A DNA stretch of 64,000 bases, taken from Epiperipatus broadwayi. Lineage: Eukaryota; Onychophora; Udeonychophora; Euonychophora; Peripatidae. Where the stretch lies: assembly GCA_028023455.1 (NCBI GenBank), contig JAQFVV010006507.1, forward strand, positions 994,001 through 1,058,000. The letters are read 5' to 3'. A program made the translations under genes and the position numbers. The notes under the pieces are model-generated. The model was not told the DNA's origin, did not search any database, and saw only the letters and a program-made list of their open reading frames with translations. Below, piece by piece: positions 1 to 10,758 of the stretch (its first letter is position 1; every line of letters starts with the position of its first letter).

Positions 1-1640
1 AAAAGGATAAGAATCAAATAGTTTTTTAGTGTTAGTTTTGAAATAAAAAAGCTACAATTAATTAATCAGAAGGGGGGAGGGGTGTTTCGTTAGAAAAATT
101 AAACTAAGGGTTATAAAAGGAAGTAAAGAGTTTTTATTAGTATTCATAAAAATATAATTTAAAAAGTTAAAACATACAAATCTCTTTTTATTCAAGTTTA
201 ATTAAAGAAAAAATAATGTTAAAACAAAATAGTAAATTGTATTAAAAATATATGTGTGTATATATGTGTGATTTGTAAATAAATAAAATGTATGCGAAAT
301 AAAATAAGATTATCATTAAAACCACAGCAATGGCTATTAATAAAATAAAACAACACGTTTTGTTGCTTGGCTATTACTAATTAAGCAATCTTCCAAAACA
401 TGTTTATCAAATGATTATCATTGGAATTTGACAACAGATTTTTGCCAGAGATATTAGAAAGACAACAGAGCACAGGTATAAATAGACTTTTTTTTATCGG
501 ACAGTAATGAGTTCACAAAAGTAATTGAGTAGTGCAGTTCAGAAATTAATTGAGCAGTTAACAAACAAAATGCAGTGTTAAAAAGATCTTGGGAATGCAC
601 GTTTATCTCCAGCCCAGATGTCCTAGAAAACAGCAGATCTGCCTGTGAAATAATGTCAGCTTAACATCTTAGAAAATCTCCGTCAGTATCTATTTATCTC
701 CAATAGTAATAATCGTGAAAATCAGGAAACTCAGCAAGGAAACTTCCCAGCCGGCTGGTAAGCATTCATAATGGAACATTTTCACCGAAAGCAGCCTCCA
801 AAGAACAAAATTCTATGTCGACATTCAAAAGCCTAGGTAAGACATTTGCTTATTTCATTTATACTGTAATATCCATTGCATTGCATTAATTTGTACGAAT
901 CTTTCAAGAGTCTAATTATATGAACTCTATATCATACATAAATGAACTATTGATGTGTGTGATTAAATTTCAAATGCTATGTAATACTTTATTATTATTA
1001 TGTGTATGCATGAGTTAATAATATGTGTGTGATCCTTATATCAATATTATTGGTTAAATTAGATAAATACCAGTGTTCGGTTATGAAAATATACAAGAAT
1101 ATTTAAACTAGTTTAGAAATGTTAATTTAAAAATATGCATGTGTTTTTATTAGAATTATAAAATGTTTAAATTTAGTAAATAAATGTTAGTTAATAAATT
1201 GTCTTTAAAATTAAACTTTATTTGTCGGTCAATTCTTTTTATCAATTCTTTTTACCAAATTCTTTTATCAATTCTTTTTATAAATTCTATTTTACAATTC
1301 TTTTATCAAGTCTTAACCACTAATTATGTATAATCTATTAGTGATTACAAACAGCTGAGCTAGTCATGGATTTAGGCATTGAGTTAGTGGCCATTGCTCA
1401 AAGTGCATTATTTATTCATCCTAGAATAGATAGCTGGTGCCCGTGTTTATACACAAACAAAAAAAGTGCTTTGCACGTGGTGTTCAACTCAACAGCCGAG
1501 AAGAAACTATGTCCTGGAAATGTAACGTTAGTTATATACTTTATAGCTATCGTTTGGGCATACATACTCTCCGAGTATGTTTTTCTCTGTCTAAGAGACC
1601 GGTGTTTCGAATGAACATATTCGAACTCGGTTCAATATAT
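1..1640 (+). repeat. Decayed LTR of family A, cut by window start
   Basis: This stretch aligns by eye, collinearly but with many changes, to the two LTRs at 13967-15600 and 17940-19607. Shared landmarks are a G-rich run near 72-84, the words CTTCCAAAACATG and TTTGACAACAGAT, a TATA box at 476, the splice-donor-like CCTAGGTAA at 832-840, a run of CAATTCTTTTTA repeats near 1230-1310, and GCCGAGA near 1496. The first ~130 bp of the LTR lie outside the window. It is clearly more diverged than the other two copies, so it is older. Short reading frames in it are chance. Confidence 0.75.
476..510 (+). promoter_or_regulatory. LTR core promoter, family A (old copy)
   Basis: GTATAAATAG sits at 475-484 and an initiator-like CGGACAGT lies about 25 bases downstream. 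The equivalent sites are kept in both younger family A LTRs (14527 and 18531), so this is the LTR promoter marking the U3/R boundary. Activity is not shown. Confidence 0.5.
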
Positions 1641-1654
1641 ATATATCAATGTGA

Positions 1655-2070
1655 CATATAATGGGTCTAAAGGTTTTAAGCCTATCATATTTCACTATGG
1701 TCAGCATGAGTCAATGTTAATATAAACCCCATTGCCTGTTTAAGAAAAAAAATTAATAATGATAAAAAATAGAGCAAGATAAAGTGAAACTTAAAATTAT
1801 GGGTGCTAATAAAGTTAAATCATCCCATAATAAACCATATCCATTCAAAATAAATGACCCACTATTGACCAGAACCCTACATGTTAGCTTTCCACAGAGG
1901 AATCAATTGTAAAATTTTCTGTCTGTATGAGGGTTCTATAAGATAATAGCAAAGTAGGAAAAATGTATTCATGCTTGCCACACCAGAAGAACAAGAGATA
2001 CATATAATATAAGAAGTTTGATTTCCTACCATTCAGTATTATAAATTTATTGCTAGAAAAAGTTGATATT
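1655..2070 (+). pseudogene. Gypsy integrase C-terminal fragment
   Basis: Reading from 1660 gives GSKGFKPIIFHYGQHESM, which lines up with ESTGFTPICLHYGKHEQ in the integrase at 36140-36220. The DNA similarity to 36090-36545 continues to about 2060, through the region with AGAGGAATCAATT. Ty3/Gypsy integrases commonly have this sTGf.Pi.l.yG block after the DDE core. Stops interrupt every frame (for example TAA just after ESMLI), and no catalytic core is present. The fragment follows the family A LTR directly, so gag, protease, RT and most of integrase are missing. Confidence 0.7.
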
Positions 2071-3638
2071 GGTGACTTTAAAAATGTATTGTATAGTTGC
2101 TAAATTTGATATTGATTGATAATTATTATCCTTTCAATAGAAATAAATGCAATATGTTTAAATTAATATTTGATTTAAAATGATAAAAAGGTAATAAGTA
2201 AAATAGTTAAGGGAATAATGAGAGTTTTTGTTAGTTAAATGTTTTATAAAATTGAAAATATTTTAATGGAAAGAGGGAATAACTGACTGCTATTTTGCTA
2301 CAGTAAATTATAAGTATGTAGTCAGTTTTATAAAAAAATATACATTTTTATATAACAGAAATATTGTTAATTTTGGGCTTAAACTAAGTGAAGATCTAAT
2401 GTGTAATTGACTGTAAAACCTTATGCAAATTATTTCAAAGCTATATTAGTTTAATGCATTAATAAAGTTAATCTATGATATACTACTGAAAGTTTAATAA
2501 TAATATATGATTACAAAAGACAAGAATATAATGCTAAAATAATTTTAACTCTGAAACTTAACATTGAGTAAGTCTTTGTAGTTATTTTAAATAATTTTTC
2601 ATTCTTATTTAATTAATTTAAAGTAAGTCTTTGTAGTTATTTTACATATTTTTTATTCTTACTTAATTATTTTAAAGTATTAGATAATAATGTCATAAAA
2701 TGTGGAAAATGTGTGTTTTCATCTATGTGCATACATGTTCTAAATAAATTAATTCATTTAATTCTTTCATGATAAAGATAATTTTTTATTTGAGTTCAAT
2801 TCATGTTATAATTATTTTATATTTCTGTTAAAAAATTCACCAAAATTAATATTATAATTGTTTCAATAATGTTTTATATTTTAAACTTATGTTAATAAAA
2901 ATAGTTTTATTATTAAAAATGTATTTAAATATAATATTTAAGTGAAGTTACAAATAAATTTTTTAATATAAAAATTTATTAATAAATTATTTTAACAAAA
3001 TTCCCAACAGAAAATAATTTGAATGTAAATTTCTGTTGTCTGAAATAGAAGTAGGCAAAACTGTAAATAAAGATGGTCTGTAGTCAGTAAGGAGTGGTTC
3101 AACAATTTAGTGATTCAATAATTAAATCATTCAGTAATTAATCATTAACCCTTAATCAGTAATTATCTCCAATAGTTAAAGTATAACTTTTAAGTAATAT
3201 TTTTTTGATTAGTAGTGTTAAAATATATTCTAAAATGATTAATAATATTTAAGGAGTTATTTTAAATCATGTTATCATGGAATAAGAAGTTGTAAAATAT
3301 TCCCTATTAGCAACATATGAAACTGACTGGAACTATGATAATTATAGAGACAATATAACTTATCCAACAGATGTATCAATAGTTATGAGACTAAGGTAGA
3401 GATGATGTCATACAAACTGAAGAGTCACGTTAAGGAGTTGTAAGAAATTTATTTTTAATAATATTTATACATTTGGAATGAGAAGACAATTCTTTTTAAA
3501 TTTAATGACTAATTCTGAAAATCAGAGAATTTTATATGATATTTATTATAATAGTATGGGGTGAATGATCTTAGAGTGAACCTAAGTGATGGAAAAATCA
3601 TCATCAACCTCAAGTAAACAGAATATATATATATATAT
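2071..3638. other. AT-rich stretch, nothing recognised
   Basis: No open frame of note. A short direct repeat (AAGTAAGTCTTTGTAGTTATTTTA-like, near 2570 and 2622) is the only local structure. It may include 3' parts of the decayed element at 1-2070, but I could not find a matching LTR. Confidence 0.4.
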
Positions 3639-3642
3639 ATAT

Positions 3643-5228
3643 TGTAACAAAACCTTTCTTCTTCTCTCTTTTATGACCTGTATATACTTATATTTGTATG
3701 TATACATACGTACCTATATATATCATTTTGCGAGGTGAACATATTATTGTTTTATTTATCAAATTAATGTAGCACTTTCCCAATGTGTATTTATAGACAT
3801 CATTCAGAGTCCAAGTGCCAATCTTATGTTAAATACGAATTACATGAGGGGAGAGACAACTAATTAATAGCCATGGTTTTTAAGAAAATGTGAGAGGTTT
3901 AACCCTTAGCTTGCTCAGGCTCAGGGCAGGTAGCATTATGGCCAGGAGTAGATATAAATGGGAACAAGCATTTTTTTTATACAATAATAGAATAAAAATA
4001 ATCGAACAACAAATTTCTACACATAATTTCGTTATCACTAATATTTATTAAAAGTTACACTAAATATCAAGTATTGTTAATAAAACATAAAAAGAATAAT
4101 TTAACTTTTAACCCATTAACATAAAAAACTACAGCTCTGACATTTTGATTTATATACACATATACACACACACTTTCAAATACATTTGCAATTCACAAAT
4201 GGTTTAAAAGTTGCAGATAGAGAGAAAGGGATTTCCCTTCCAATATTCTTTTATTTTCTTCCAAATTTAGTTGGTGACAATTCATTGCATCCAAATATTG
4301 CCTCAATCAATAATAACCCTAATTGGGTTCACATACTTTAATCCAAAAGAATTTCTTTATAAAATTTTCATATGGAGTTCTACATAAATCTATAAAGTCA
4401 GCAACTGATTTCTTTCCATTTTATTTCATTCATTTTAAACAATAATTCAATATGTAAAGTTTATATTACTTGCACATCCTCAGGGAGTTTGTTAAATAAT
4501 GATTTTATAGTTCCAGTCAGCACAGTTGAACATATGATCCATCTTCAGATTTTTCTTTTTTTATTCTAGCTGGGGTCTCCATTTTGAAAATCTTCATATA
4601 TTTCTGATTGTGGCAGTTACTTCAAATCCAGAGAGACATTTCTTGTTGAATATAACAGCATACAGAGTGTTGTAGATGGTGTTTGAACCTAATACATTAG
4701 GTTTTTACCTCTGCATTTCCATTTCTTTCACTTTTAAAATTAACTTTTGCTGCACTGGTGATTCCATTATTTTGATTGTCAATTTTTGTAGGGACAAGAG
4801 AAAGACCCTTATGGGTTATTTTCTTCAAAATACCACTCCATTTGTTCCAGAAGCTTCACTCATTTCCACTTTTTGTCTCTCATTTCTGCCCAACCGGATT
4901 TTGATCAAGGTGTGAGGGCTTTTAGCACTTTCAACCTTTCTTATTTTAAAATCTATTTCTTCTAGATATTTCTAGGTTTTTAAAATATAATTGAAAGAAA
5001 ACCTCTCTTTTTCTTTTTACAACAATTAAACCCATTCATACATACAACTATAACATGGACATACATATTTTTCAAAATGACAGAGTACCCCCCTTTTTTG
5101 ATGATATATACATATTTTGTATAACCACTACTGCATAATATAATAAATAATCTATATACCTTAACTATTTATCAATAACCACCACCTATCATGCTAGTTG
5201 TGACTGTGTTTGAACCTGTTCTGTCACA
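3643..5228 (-). repeat. Family B LTR (3' LTR on minus strand)
   Basis: 1586 bp, collinear with 7026-8743. It runs from TGTAACA to GTCACA. It lacks the SINE present in the other LTR and so shows the empty site (ACATAAAAAGAATAATTTAA near 4086-4105). Confidence 0.8.
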
Positions 5229-5448
5229 GCTTTTCCTGTTTAAATGCTTTCAAAGGCCTTTTGTGTATTTGAATGGTTCTCTTTTTTACAAAATTTTATC
5301 TATTTGTATATTTCTTTGTTGATCCTTTTTCCTGCCTCATGTGTCCATCTGCCTCTTGTTCTGATCCAAAGTTTGACTTGTCAGGTGGTTTTCTCTCTTC
5401 AAGTATCTCCATTTTGGAAAAGTCTCCATTCCCGTTCTCCGCAATCTT

Positions 5449-5640
5449 TCATCTTTTTATTACTTCATGGTGCACCCAATAGTCATACAAGCTCATATCA
5501 CTGGCATTGAGCATCTCTCCAATCTCCCCAATGGATGCTTTCTTTGTTCCCAAGATCATCTGTTCCACTCTCATGGGCATTTGTGTTTTACGATGCACAG
5601 TATATGACTTTTTGTCAGATTTTATGCATCCAATGTCCAC
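5449..5640 (-). pseudogene. Possible distal gag remnant, family B
   Basis: A 63-residue frame downstream of the coiled-coil frame on the same strand, inside the family B internal region. It reads as ordinary protein (KKASIGEIGEMLNASDMSL) rather than low-complexity sequence, but I recognise no domain. The overlapping plus-strand frames here are shadows. Confidence 0.25.
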
Positions 5641-6037
5641 AGTCTAGCCACTTGTCTATAAAAAATGTGAATATCTATCACTGCAAACTTCCTATCACTG
5701 CAAACTTCCTTGAACTTCTCTTGCATAATTTGATAGTGTGGTAACTCCTGACTATCCTCAGACCAAAAGGTGTCTCATTTCTTTCTGGTAATCTTTAGAA
5801 GTTGTCAGCTGTTGAAACAGTGCAGCCCACCATGAATGAGCATTGTCTGTGAGGTTGCTGCATGCAATAATTACTTTACTTTTTCCACCATGGGTTTTAC
5901 AATAATGTATCTCCTCAAAATGTGTATATTCTCTACAGGTGTCTCCCCCATCCTACTGGTGAATGGCTGAATTTTTAAAAAAATGGTTCGCATTCCCTTG
6001 CACCACAGCATGACCACTGCTGGTTTTCCTGTGGGAT

Positions 6038-6256
6038 TTAATTCGGTGCCTTGCTTCTGTTCACCCCACTTTCCATATTTAACTCTTCTGTAACTTCACC
6101 TTCCTGTTCCCCCAAATCATTTTCATCTTTAATTCCTACTTTCTCTTCTAACCTACTCACTCTATTTTCTATTTCTCCTAATCTAACTTCTAGAGTTTTT
6201 AGTTTCTCCAAACTCCACTCCCAAATGTTTTCCTGATCCTCTTTTTGTTGGACCAT
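6038..6256 (-). CDS. Short coiled-coil frame, gag-like
   Basis: A 72-residue frame between the family B LTRs. Residues ~17-42 form heptads (LEKLKTLEVRLGEIENRVSR, then LEEKV), followed by an acidic tail. Coiled-coil N-termini are seen in the gag-like frames of the other LTR elements in this window, which is why I read it as a gag remnant. It lies where gag should be, just inside the minus-strand 5' LTR. There is no capsid or zinc knuckle. It could also be a chance frame. Confidence 0.35.
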   Translation of the reverse strand: MVQQKEDQENIWEWSLEKLKTLEVRLGEIENRVSRLEEKVGIKDENDLGEQEGEVTEELNMESGVNRSKAPN

Positions 6257-7007
6257 TTTGTTTTGTGCCCTTGTTTCTATAAACTTTTCTTTTTTGTTTA
6301 TTCTTTGATTAACACCTCAGACTCCACTCCCCACCCCACACTGCATTCATGTTAGCTCCTACTACAGTTTCCTAGCTTCCAATGAATGATTTTATTTCCC
6401 CATCTATTTGAGTCTCGAAACCTCACTAACTTATGTAAATAAAAGTTAACAGATTGTTTGTATTCTTTGTCTATTGTCCAAATGCAAAATGACAAGATGG
6501 TTCTTTCTTAAGATATATATTAAAAAATGTACTTTAATTTATTTAGAATGATGCAAGCATTTGAACTATCTATTTAAAAATATAAACATTTTTCCTATAA
6601 TAATATAAATAAATATCGCTTTGTCAATAGAATTTCTGAAATTAATAGTGAAACACATGCTAGAAATAGTACCTGAATATAACTTTAATCCATTTATTAG
6701 TTGGATTTATTTAAAGTCAGCAATTATAATCAAATTATACGGTTAATTCATTCAGGACAAAACAACGATTTAATCTTAAAAGATTACACATTCAGAAATT
6801 AAATAGTTTTTACTCTTTTCTTCACTTCAATTATTTACTACTAAATACTCAAATAATAATTATTAACTAATATTACTTAACCCTCAATTTATATAAATAT
6901 CACTACAGTATTTATTTTCCTAGTTATTTAATATATATAAAATTCAGAATACTGCAACATAATTACTCATAATTTCCCAATCCCACTGTACTTCTCTTCA
7001 AGAGGCT

Positions 7008-7025
7008 TCCAGTTGGTCACACCAA
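7008..7025 (-). promoter_or_regulatory. Primer-binding site candidate, family B
   Basis: On the minus strand TTGGTGTGACCAACTGG abuts the LTR end TGTTACA. The TGG start and position fit a tRNA primer site. I cannot name the tRNA. Confidence 0.45.
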
Positions 7026-8743
7026 TGTAACAAAACCTCCCTTCTTGCATCTTTTACGACCTCTATATACTTATATTTGTATGTATATGTATGCACATGT
7101 ATATATCATTTGGTGAGGTAATTGTATTATGGTTTTATTTATCAAATTGATGTAGCAGTTTCCCAATGTGTATTTATGGATGTCACAAGGATTTCAAAAA
7201 CCAGTCTTATGTTAAATAATAATTTCACAAGGGGAGAGACTACTAATAAACAGCCACAGTCTTTAATAAAATGGGAAAAGTTTAACCCTTAGCTAGTTCA
7301 GGTTTAGGGTGGGTGGAATTATGGTCAGAAGTATATATAAATGGGAACAAGCATTTTTCTCTTTTTCATACAATAAAAGAATAAAAAAAATCCAACAACA
7401 AATTTCTACACATGATTTTATTATCACTAATATTTATGAAAAGTTATGCTAAATATCAAGTATCGGTAATCAAACATAAAAAGAAGTCAGGCATTGTTAG
7501 ATGAGAGGTCATTGCATCCACCTTGCAAGCAAGTAGTTGGATGCAGATGGTTGTGGGTTCGCATCTTGGCTAATGCTATGGTGTATGAGAGAAAAAAAGA
7601 ATAATTTAAGTTTTAATCCGTTAACATAGAAAACTACAGCTGATATTTCAATTTATATACACATATACACACATACTTTCAAATACATTTATAATTCACA
7701 AATGGTTTAAAAGTTGCAGATAGACAGAAAAGGATCTCTTTTCCCATATCATTTTATTTTCTTCTAAACTTAGTTGGCAACAATTCAATGTGTTCAAATG
7801 GTGCCTCAATCAGTAATAGCTATAATGGGTTCACATACTTTAAACCAAAATAATTTCTTTATAAAATTTTCTTATGGTGTTCTTTTACATAAATCTATAA
7901 AGTCAGCAACTGATTTCTTTCCATTTTATTTTATTCATTTTAAACAATAATTCAATATGTAAAGTTTATATTACCAGCATGTCCCTGAGGAGTTTGGGGA
8001 ATAATGATTTTATAGTTCTGGTCAGCACAGGTGAACATATGATCTGTCTTTGTGTTTTTCTTTTTTATTCTAACTGGGGTCTCCATTTTGAAAATCTTCC
8101 TACAATTCTGATCTTGGCGATTACTTTAAATCCAGAGAAGCTTTCTTTGTTGAATATAGCAGCATACAGAGTGTTGTAGATGGAGTTTGAGCTTGATCTG
8201 TTAGGCTTTTACCCCAACATTTCAATTTATTTTGCCATTAAAATTATAAAATTAACTTTGCTGCACTAATGGTCTTGCTATTTAGATCATCAATCTATGC
8301 AGGGACAAGGCCCAGAGCATTCTCGGTACTTTTCTTTTATAGCCCCCTCCATTTGTTCTAGAAGCTTCACTCATTATTCACTTCCTGTCTCTATAATTTC
8401 TGCCCAACTGGATTTTGATCAATGTGAAGGATTTAGCACCTTCAGCCTTTCTTCTTTTAAAATCCATTTCTTCTAGAAATTTCTAGGCTTTTAGAATATA
8501 ACTGAAAGAAAACCTCACTTTCTCCCTCCACAATAATAAATCCCATTCATACATACATCTATAACATGCACATGAATATTATTTCAAAATGACAGCACAC
8601 TCTTCCCTCTTTTCTGAGATATATATGTATTTTGTATAACCACCACCACCTAATATAATAATTAATCTATATATCTTAACTTTCTATATATAACTACTGC
8701 CTATCATGCTAGTTGTGACCAGGTTTCAACCCATGTTGTCACA
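7026..8743 (-). repeat. Family B LTR (5' LTR on minus strand)
   Basis: 1718 bp, including a 108-bp SINE plus its 8-bp duplication. Otherwise collinear with 3643-5228. Confidence 0.8.
7486..7593 (+). mobile_element. Short tRNA-like SINE inserted in a family B LTR
   Basis: This 108-bp block is absent from the sister LTR at 3643-5228. It is flanked by perfect 8-bp repeats AAAAAGAA (7478-7485 and 7594-7601). It carries an A-box-like TTAGATGAGAGG (about 7497) and a B-box-like GGTTCGCATC (about 7552-7561) in the order and spacing of a tRNA promoter, near 55 bp apart. It has little beyond the tRNA-like head. The empty site plus duplication proves insertion; the SINE class rests on the two box matches. 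Confidence 0.75.
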
Positions 8744-10285
8744 ATATATACATATTATATAGTTGACTACAATTGAATTTATCAAAATAATAAAATTTTA
8801 AAAATATTTTTTATAGTTAATTTCATTTGGAAGTCTAGAAAACCATTCATTATTTAATCATAAGTATTACACTTTGCTGCTTAGTTTTCTTCATTTTTTA
8901 AAAGTACTGTCCTATAACAGTTTTTACCCTAATATGTCAATGTTGATTATCATTTACAAATGTTTTTTTAAAATTACAGCAGTTATATTTTTTTCTAATC
9001 TAAAAAGTTTCTTTTTTTAATAAAACATAAAATGACATCTTTCTCTCTATATAGATATCACCATCACAGGTTGCTCTTCATTATTACATTTTAAATGTAA
9101 ACACATTGATTTTAAATGATTTAAAACAATATCACTCTTTATTTGTCCATCACTTTTAAAATATCATTTTAAAATGAATTATTTAAAACAAATCACTTTA
9201 TATAAATATGACATGATGCATTTTTATGTGGTTTCTTGCATATAAACACAGCATACATTATAACTAATTCATCAACTAATACTTTCTCTTGATGGGGGCC
9301 AGTCGATGATTGTCTTATCAGTAAAGGTCTAAACCATAATTCAGATATGTTTGGCATTTTTTTGGTTTCTTTCTGTGTAGAATTTGATGATAGACTTCAC
9401 ACAAGCAATCTAATACTATGTCAGCTATATATTGTTACAAAAATAGGCAAAATCTCTATATGTATTGCCACTCAGTGCAGCATGAGTAATAAATAAATGC
9501 AAGACTACACACTGACAAAACCCACAAGCCAGAAACTAGTCTGGATATATTGTCTGAATAGGCACTAGATGGGGATTTTATGTACAAGCCTTCTGACATC
9601 CATTGATTAATCTGGCTTCCTCTGAGTAGCAATACATATCAGAGAGTCCTGTTTTAATAACAGTTAAGAGCAAGCATAAGAAATGGTGATCATGTGATGT
9701 GTTGTTACAAAAAATTTCATCTACCTACAAAGTAAATCTGAACTCCAGTATAGTAAACAAGTAGACCATGGCTGGATATATTTTCTTGAATTCAGCAACT
9801 CCTGATTAATGTTAGCTATCTGTATAGCTCTGGAAACAACTAACTCTGCCAACTACTTCTCAAAACAATTACTAATCAAAGTAATAATATTCTTTTTAAC
9901 AACTCTTTTATATTGTCATTTGAGATGACAAAGACTCTTAAACAAAAACTTATTTTTTTATTTTGATTAAAAACAATTTTTTAGTCTTTTCAAAAGCATG
10001 ATCAAGTTTTTACTTAAAGAGATTTCTGATAAATATAAATTTTGTTCCATTATTTAAAAAAATTTCAAAATAGATCATATAAATTTTTACAATTAACAGT
10101 TTAACATTCTTATTTTTAATTTTAAAATCAGAAGACAATATTAATATTTGCTTAGAATATTTTAAAAAGTTTAATTTCTAATAAAATTTTATTTTAAATC
10201 CAAAATTATTTAACATTTTATCAGGATTATTTTATTCAGAGAATGTAGAATTATATCTACAAAATTTTTGTCTGTGTTTATATAT
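8744..10285. other. Unassigned spacer with one inverted repeat
   Basis: No gene. 9290-9860 is less AT-rich than its surroundings and may be an old repeat. It contains an 18-bp inverted pair, ATATGTATTGCCACTCAG at 9458-9475 and its near-perfect complement at 9622-9639. Confidence 0.4.
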
Positions 10286-10758
10286 TGTAATGTGTTTGAA
10301 AAGGAAGGTATTTAATAAATGTGTTTTGCCAGTTCTTACTTACGGATCTGAGACTTGGACACTTAATAGAAGAGCAATACAGAGACTTTAAACCACTCAA
10401 AGAAGTATGGAGAGATGCATGTTGGGAGTAACAAGAAGGGATCGAAAATGTAATGTATGGGTAAGAGAACAAACAGGTGTTACTGACCTCATTGAAAAAT
10501 TAAAAGACTGAAGTGGAGTTGGGCTGGACATATTGTTAGAAGAGATGATAACAGATGGGCAATTGAAATTTTAAACTGGATTCCAAGAGATTGTAAAAGA
10601 CCCAGAAAGAGACCACATGTGAGATGGATAGATGAAATAAGAAAGTGTGCAGGGGTGATGTGGAGAAAAGAAGCTAAAGATAGAAAAATATGGATTGAAC
10701 TTGGAGAGACCTTCATCCTGCAGTGGATTGATAATGGTTGTTGATGATGATGATGATT
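10286..10758 (+). pseudogene. RTE-type LINE, 3' end of RT ORF, 5'-truncated
   Basis: The plus strand encodes LKRKVFNKCVLPVLTYGSET near 10296-10355. Further on come ERCMLGVTRRDR, LKWSWAGHIVRRDDNRW and a terminal GE.FI.QWIDNGC block ending at TGA 10742-10744. These are the conserved blocks of the RT C-terminal region of RTE-clade LINEs (LPVLTYG.ETWTL, ML.v..RDR, W.GHi.R..D.RW). Breaks: TAA in frame just after AIQRL (~10391) and a one-base shift near 10500-10508. The element ends in (TGA)5 at 10742-10756, typical of RTE tails. The catalytic RT core and endonuclease are absent. Minus-strand frames here are shadows. Confidence 0.88.

Larger units (their letters stand above)
3643..8743 (-). mobile_element. 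Non-autonomous LTR retrotransposon, family B
   Basis: Two long direct repeats (3643-5228 and 7026-8743) start TGTAACAAAACCT and end GTCACA, flanking about 1.8 kb of internal DNA. The orientation is inferred as minus. A PBS-like TTGGTGTGACCAACTGG directly follows the LTR at 7026 on that strand, a purine-rich AACAGGAAAAGC precedes the LTR at 5228, and a coiled-coil frame runs on minus. ATAT flanks both ends (3639-3642 and 8744-8747), a 4-bp target duplication. No RT, integrase or protease is visible, so it would depend on another element. The LTRs differ at many sites, so the insertion is old. Confidence 0.8.

Noticed and set aside
4676-5510. Several plus-strand frames of 69-88 codons
   Set aside because: They lie in the family B LTR and its internal region, opposite to the inferred element strand; they are T-rich with no motif.
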